The position numbers and the translations under genes were made by a program. This document shows positions 60,853-64,000 of a stretch of 64,000 nucleotides of DNA, piece after piece. Positions within the stretch are counted from its first letter, which is position 1. Each line of letters opens with the position of its first letter. Under the pieces are notes generated by a model. That model saw only the letters and a program-made list of their open reading frames with translations, searched no databases and was not told the origin of the DNA. The DNA comes from Antedon bifida (taxonomy: Eukaryota; Echinodermata; Crinoidea; Comatulida; Antedonidae): assembly GCA_963402885.1 (NCBI GenBank), contig OY727095.1, positions 811,001-875,000 of the forward strand, written 5' to 3'.

Positions 60853-61917
60853 CTTATTCTCACAGATTGTTTATTCTTCACCATTTATATGCTATATCAC
60901 TAGGCTATTTCTCTATGTCTGTCAAATGTATATGATATTCAATCGTTTTTTAATTCTTCTCTTTGCATAAGTTTCATTACAATAGTATAATTAACTAATT
61001 GGTTATTATAATTAGAATTGAAGAGTAATGGTTTTTTTTTTTTGGTGAAACTAGAATGATAACTCGAAATACTATAGCGTATCAATATACAACCACGCTC
61101 AATTCTCAGGTCATTTAAATTATCTATTCTGATAGAGAACAGTGATAAAATGCATTCACGACATGTATTCAGTTTTTACATATCTACTGTCATCATATAT
61201 TGCTTTTTATATATTATTATTTTGTATACAATACATATTATACAGATGCAATAATAAGATATTCTTAGAGAAGATAAACTATTTCATATATCATTTTACA
61301 AATAGATTTCTAACATATCGCTCCGATATTTTGTTTGTAAATGGAAAACAACTAATACAATTAAGTTTTTCTTATTAATAATTGTATATTATTGTTTTGT
61401 TAAATAGTATACAATATTCCAGTAAACTAAGAATAGCAACAAATATTGATAATAATAATAATAATAATAATGGTTGTCTATAATAATATAGCGTCTTAAT
61501 AAAAGTAAGAGATTTACACAAAAAAGAAAAAGAGAGAAAGACCATCAAATACCCTAAAATAACCAAAGTTTAAACTGAAGATGATAGTTATGAACTTTGA
61601 CCCTGCTAGATGTTAAACTCATCTTTTCTATCATCACCAACCCTAAAAGCTTATTTTTACATCCATGCAGAATTTCAACTGACTTAAAGTTGTGAAGATT
61701 TTTTTCTTGAGAAGGAAACTGTTTATGAGTATTCATTTTTTTAGTTGTCAATTTTTCATATCATTTCAATAATTTTTATAACAATGTGTCAAAATGATGG
61801 ATTCATGATATTAATGAAATTCATTTTGTTTTCATTGATGATATTAAATTACTCAACTTGCTATATAAACTTGCAGTGCCCAATTAAATGTTTCCTTTAA
61901 AGGTAATCAATAATGTT

Positions 61918-61962
61918 CAGTGCGAGATTTGAACCTTCGACCTCATTAGCACATGCAGTTAA
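61918..61962 (-). mobile_element. tRNA-like B-box fragment
   Basis: The minus strand reads TGCTAATGAGGTCGAAGGTT then CAAATCTCGCAC, containing the B box GGTTCAAATCTC. The A box is weak. It is probably a SINE remnant. Confidence 0.45.
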
Positions 61963-62337
61963 ACATTTATTTTTTTAAGCTACAGATGGAAGGCTAATAA
62001 CACATTTGATTTGGTTGATAAATTTACTTGTTTTTTGTTATATAGTGTACAGTATATGGTACATATCTATCTCTATTTAAGTCTATAATAATACCAATCT
62101 ACAACTCATTAGCACAATATGCAGTAAACAGTTTATTTGTTATGAGGCTAGTCTATAAAAGGCTAATATGTTTAATTTGATAAATGAATATCCTTATTGG
62201 TACGTCAAACATTTACCTACAAATCTACCATCATATTGTGCAATACACATGTTGATTGGGGAAAAAATGTTTGAATTGGGGTTAGTTTTCATGGGTTATT
62301 TTTTGATACAAAACAATATATAATAATAATTATTGCA

Positions 62338-62368
62338 CTGATGAAGGGCTAGTGTTGCCCGAAGGCTC
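62338..62368 (+). other. Hammerhead-like small hairpin motif
   Basis: CTGATGA, then a GGGC/GCCC stem with a 7-base loop, then GAAGG. The first seven bases equal the hammerhead core CUGANGA, but there is an extra base before the stem and the second core part is GAAG, not GAAA. Hairpins of this kind accompany Penelope-like retroelements in animals (established for true hammerheads); here activity is unproven. Confidence 0.4.
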
Positions 62369-62953
62369 TGCTAACTTTTCTGGCTGTTTTACTTATCGTT
62401 TTTTTGTTTGTATCTCCATTGAGATCCAGCCACTGATACCCGCGGCATTGTCATTTTTTCAGTAATTTGCCTTTGGATTAATATAATAATAATAATAATA
62501 TTTATATATAATATCTTCCTACTGTAAATGGGCCTTTAAAATATACTGTATGTATCCTTTTTCAATACATGATAAAATGTGCCCTTCATAGGGGTGTCCC
62601 TCTGAATAGGGGAAGTGTATCACATAGGAAGGAGTTGTAATTTGTACTGTATAACTTTATATTTATAGCTTAAATTTCAAATTGGAATTTAATTAAATTC
62701 AAAAAGTTACATTATGTCTTCAATCCTGCAAATATTTCTTAGATAATTGCAGATATTTTTCCGAGTATTCCCTAATTATCTTGACTATGAAATTGATATG
62801 CTAGCGATATTCATGTCACATGACTGTATACTGATCATGTGACATAAGAAGTAGGCCATCCCCAAATGTGTGATAGTTTCTTATTCTGTGTCTCAGTGCG
62901 AATATTAGTATCTAGTTTGTTCTTTGGAAACATGTTTATACAGTAGTTCTTCA

Positions 62954-64000
62954 GCTCTGTCTACACTATCAAACTTTATGTGACTCTTAAGCTCTGTCTA
63001 CACTATCAAACTTTATGTGACTCTTAAGCTCTGTCTACACTATCAAACTTTATGTGACTCTTAAGCTCTGTCTACACTATCAAACTTTATGTGACTCTTA
63101 AGCTCTGTCTACACTATCAAACTTTATGTGACTCTTAAGCTCTGTCTACACTATCAAACTTTATGTGACTCTTAAGCTCTGTCTACACTATCAAACTTTA
63201 TGTGACTCTTAAGCTCTGTCTACACTATCAAACTTTATGTGACTCTTAAGCTCTGTCTACACTATCAAACTTTATGTGACTCTTAAGCTCTGTCTACACT
63301 ATCAAACTTTATGTGACTCTTAAGCTCTGTCTACACTATCAAACTTTATGTGACTCTTAAGCTCTGTCTACACTATCAAACTTTATGTGACTCTTAAGCT
63401 CTGTCTACACTATCAAACTTTATGTGACTCTTAAGCTCTGTCTACACTATCAAACTTTATGTGACTCTTAAGCTCTGTCTACACTATCAAACTTTATGTG
63501 ACTCTTAAGCTCTGTCTACACTATCAAACTTTATGTGACTCTTAAGCTCTGTCTACACTATCAAACTTTATGTGACTCTTAAGCTCTGTCTACACTATCA
63601 AACTTTATGTGACTCTTAAGCTCTGTCTACACTATCAAACTTTATGTGACTCTTAAGCTCTGTCTACACTATCAAACTTTATGTGACTCTTAAGCTCTGT
63701 CTACACTATCAAACTTTATGTGACTCTTAAGCTCTGTCTACACTATCAAACTTTATGTGACTCTTAAGCTCTGTCTACACTATCAAACTTTATGTGACTC
63801 TTAAGCTCTGTCTACACTATCAAACTTTATGTGACTCTTAAGCTCTGTCTACACTATCAAACTTTATGTGACAAAACAATGTGATGTGCCTATATATAAA
63901 CATGATGATGTCATATCACTACCAAATTTAAGCCTATCATTGCCATATTTGGGCACATCACAGTTTTTTGTTCAAACGAGTTTGATAGTGTAGACAGAGC
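62954..64000. mobile_element. MITE family 1 with its left end amplified into a 37-bp minisatellite
   Basis: From 62954 the unit GCTCTGTCTACACTATCAAA + CTTTATGTGACTCTTAA repeats 24 times, apparently identical, with starts every 37 bp up to 63842. The 25th copy instead continues into a normal family 1 interior (ATGATGTCATATCACTACC, GGGCACATCACAG) and the right end GAGTTTGATAGTGTAGACAG + AGC, finishing exactly at base 64000. The unit is the MITE terminus plus CTC and TTAA. Confidence 0.95.

Larger units (their letters stand above)
58560..64000. other. GPSM2 intron 10 (continues past the window)
   Basis: No exon matching the LGN linker or a GoLoco motif was found in 5.4 kb. It holds MITE family 3 and 1 fragments (60101-60239), tRNA-like sequences (60782-60852 plus; 61918-61962 minus), an ATA microsatellite (61448-61472), a hammerhead-like hairpin (62338-62368), a MITE family 2 remnant (62580-62640) and the expanded MITE at the right edge. 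Confidence 0.55.

Overview
This is a piece of an animal nuclear genome: AT-rich, intron-rich genes with GT-AG (and one GC-AG) introns, long noncoding stretches, tRNA-derived SINEs, LINE 3' ends, MITEs and large minisatellites. The gene set (CACYBP, a crystallin-J1/SelJ-type ADP-ribosylglycohydrolase homologue, XAB2, GPSM2/LGN) and many short AGGCCTA-type repeats suggest an invertebrate deuterostome, most likely an echinoderm or close relative. That taxon call is an inference from gene families and base style, not a database match.

Five protein-coding genes were rebuilt exon by exon from splice sites, reading phase and family conservation. (1) The 3' end of CACYBP, plus strand, 171-1257. (2) A complete 7-exon, 343-residue crystallin-J1/SelJ-like protein, minus strand, 8725-2337; its fifth intron holds a 2,825-bp array of 113 units of 25 bp. 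(3) A complete 10-exon, 810-residue protein of unknown function, plus strand, 9046-14401, with an extended GATA-like zinc finger, a Cys-rich segment and a Gln-rich coiled coil. (4) A complete 20-exon, 851-residue XAB2/SYF1 splicing factor, minus strand, 25412-15515. (5) The TPR half of GPSM2 (LGN/Pins), plus strand, 35603-58559, running out of the window before its GoLoco motifs.

Transcription alternates: genes 1 and 2 converge, 2 and 3 diverge from a 320-bp promoter region, 3 and 4 converge, and 4 and 5 diverge from a promoter near 25.4-25.7 kb. The genes do not form a pathway. CACYBP is a ubiquitin-ligase adaptor, XAB2 belongs to the spliceosome and transcription-coupled repair, and GPSM2 orients the mitotic spindle.

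The rest is noncoding and rich in mobile elements. At least four MITE families have matching inverted ends next to TTAA (piggyBac- or Kolobok-style target sites), and there are several tRNA-headed SINE families and LINE tails. In two places a MITE appears to have seeded a minisatellite: 47.6-48.1 kb (42-bp units) and 62.95-63.87 kb (37-bp units made of the MITE end itself). Another MITE sits 8-9 bases downstream of an XAB2 splice donor.
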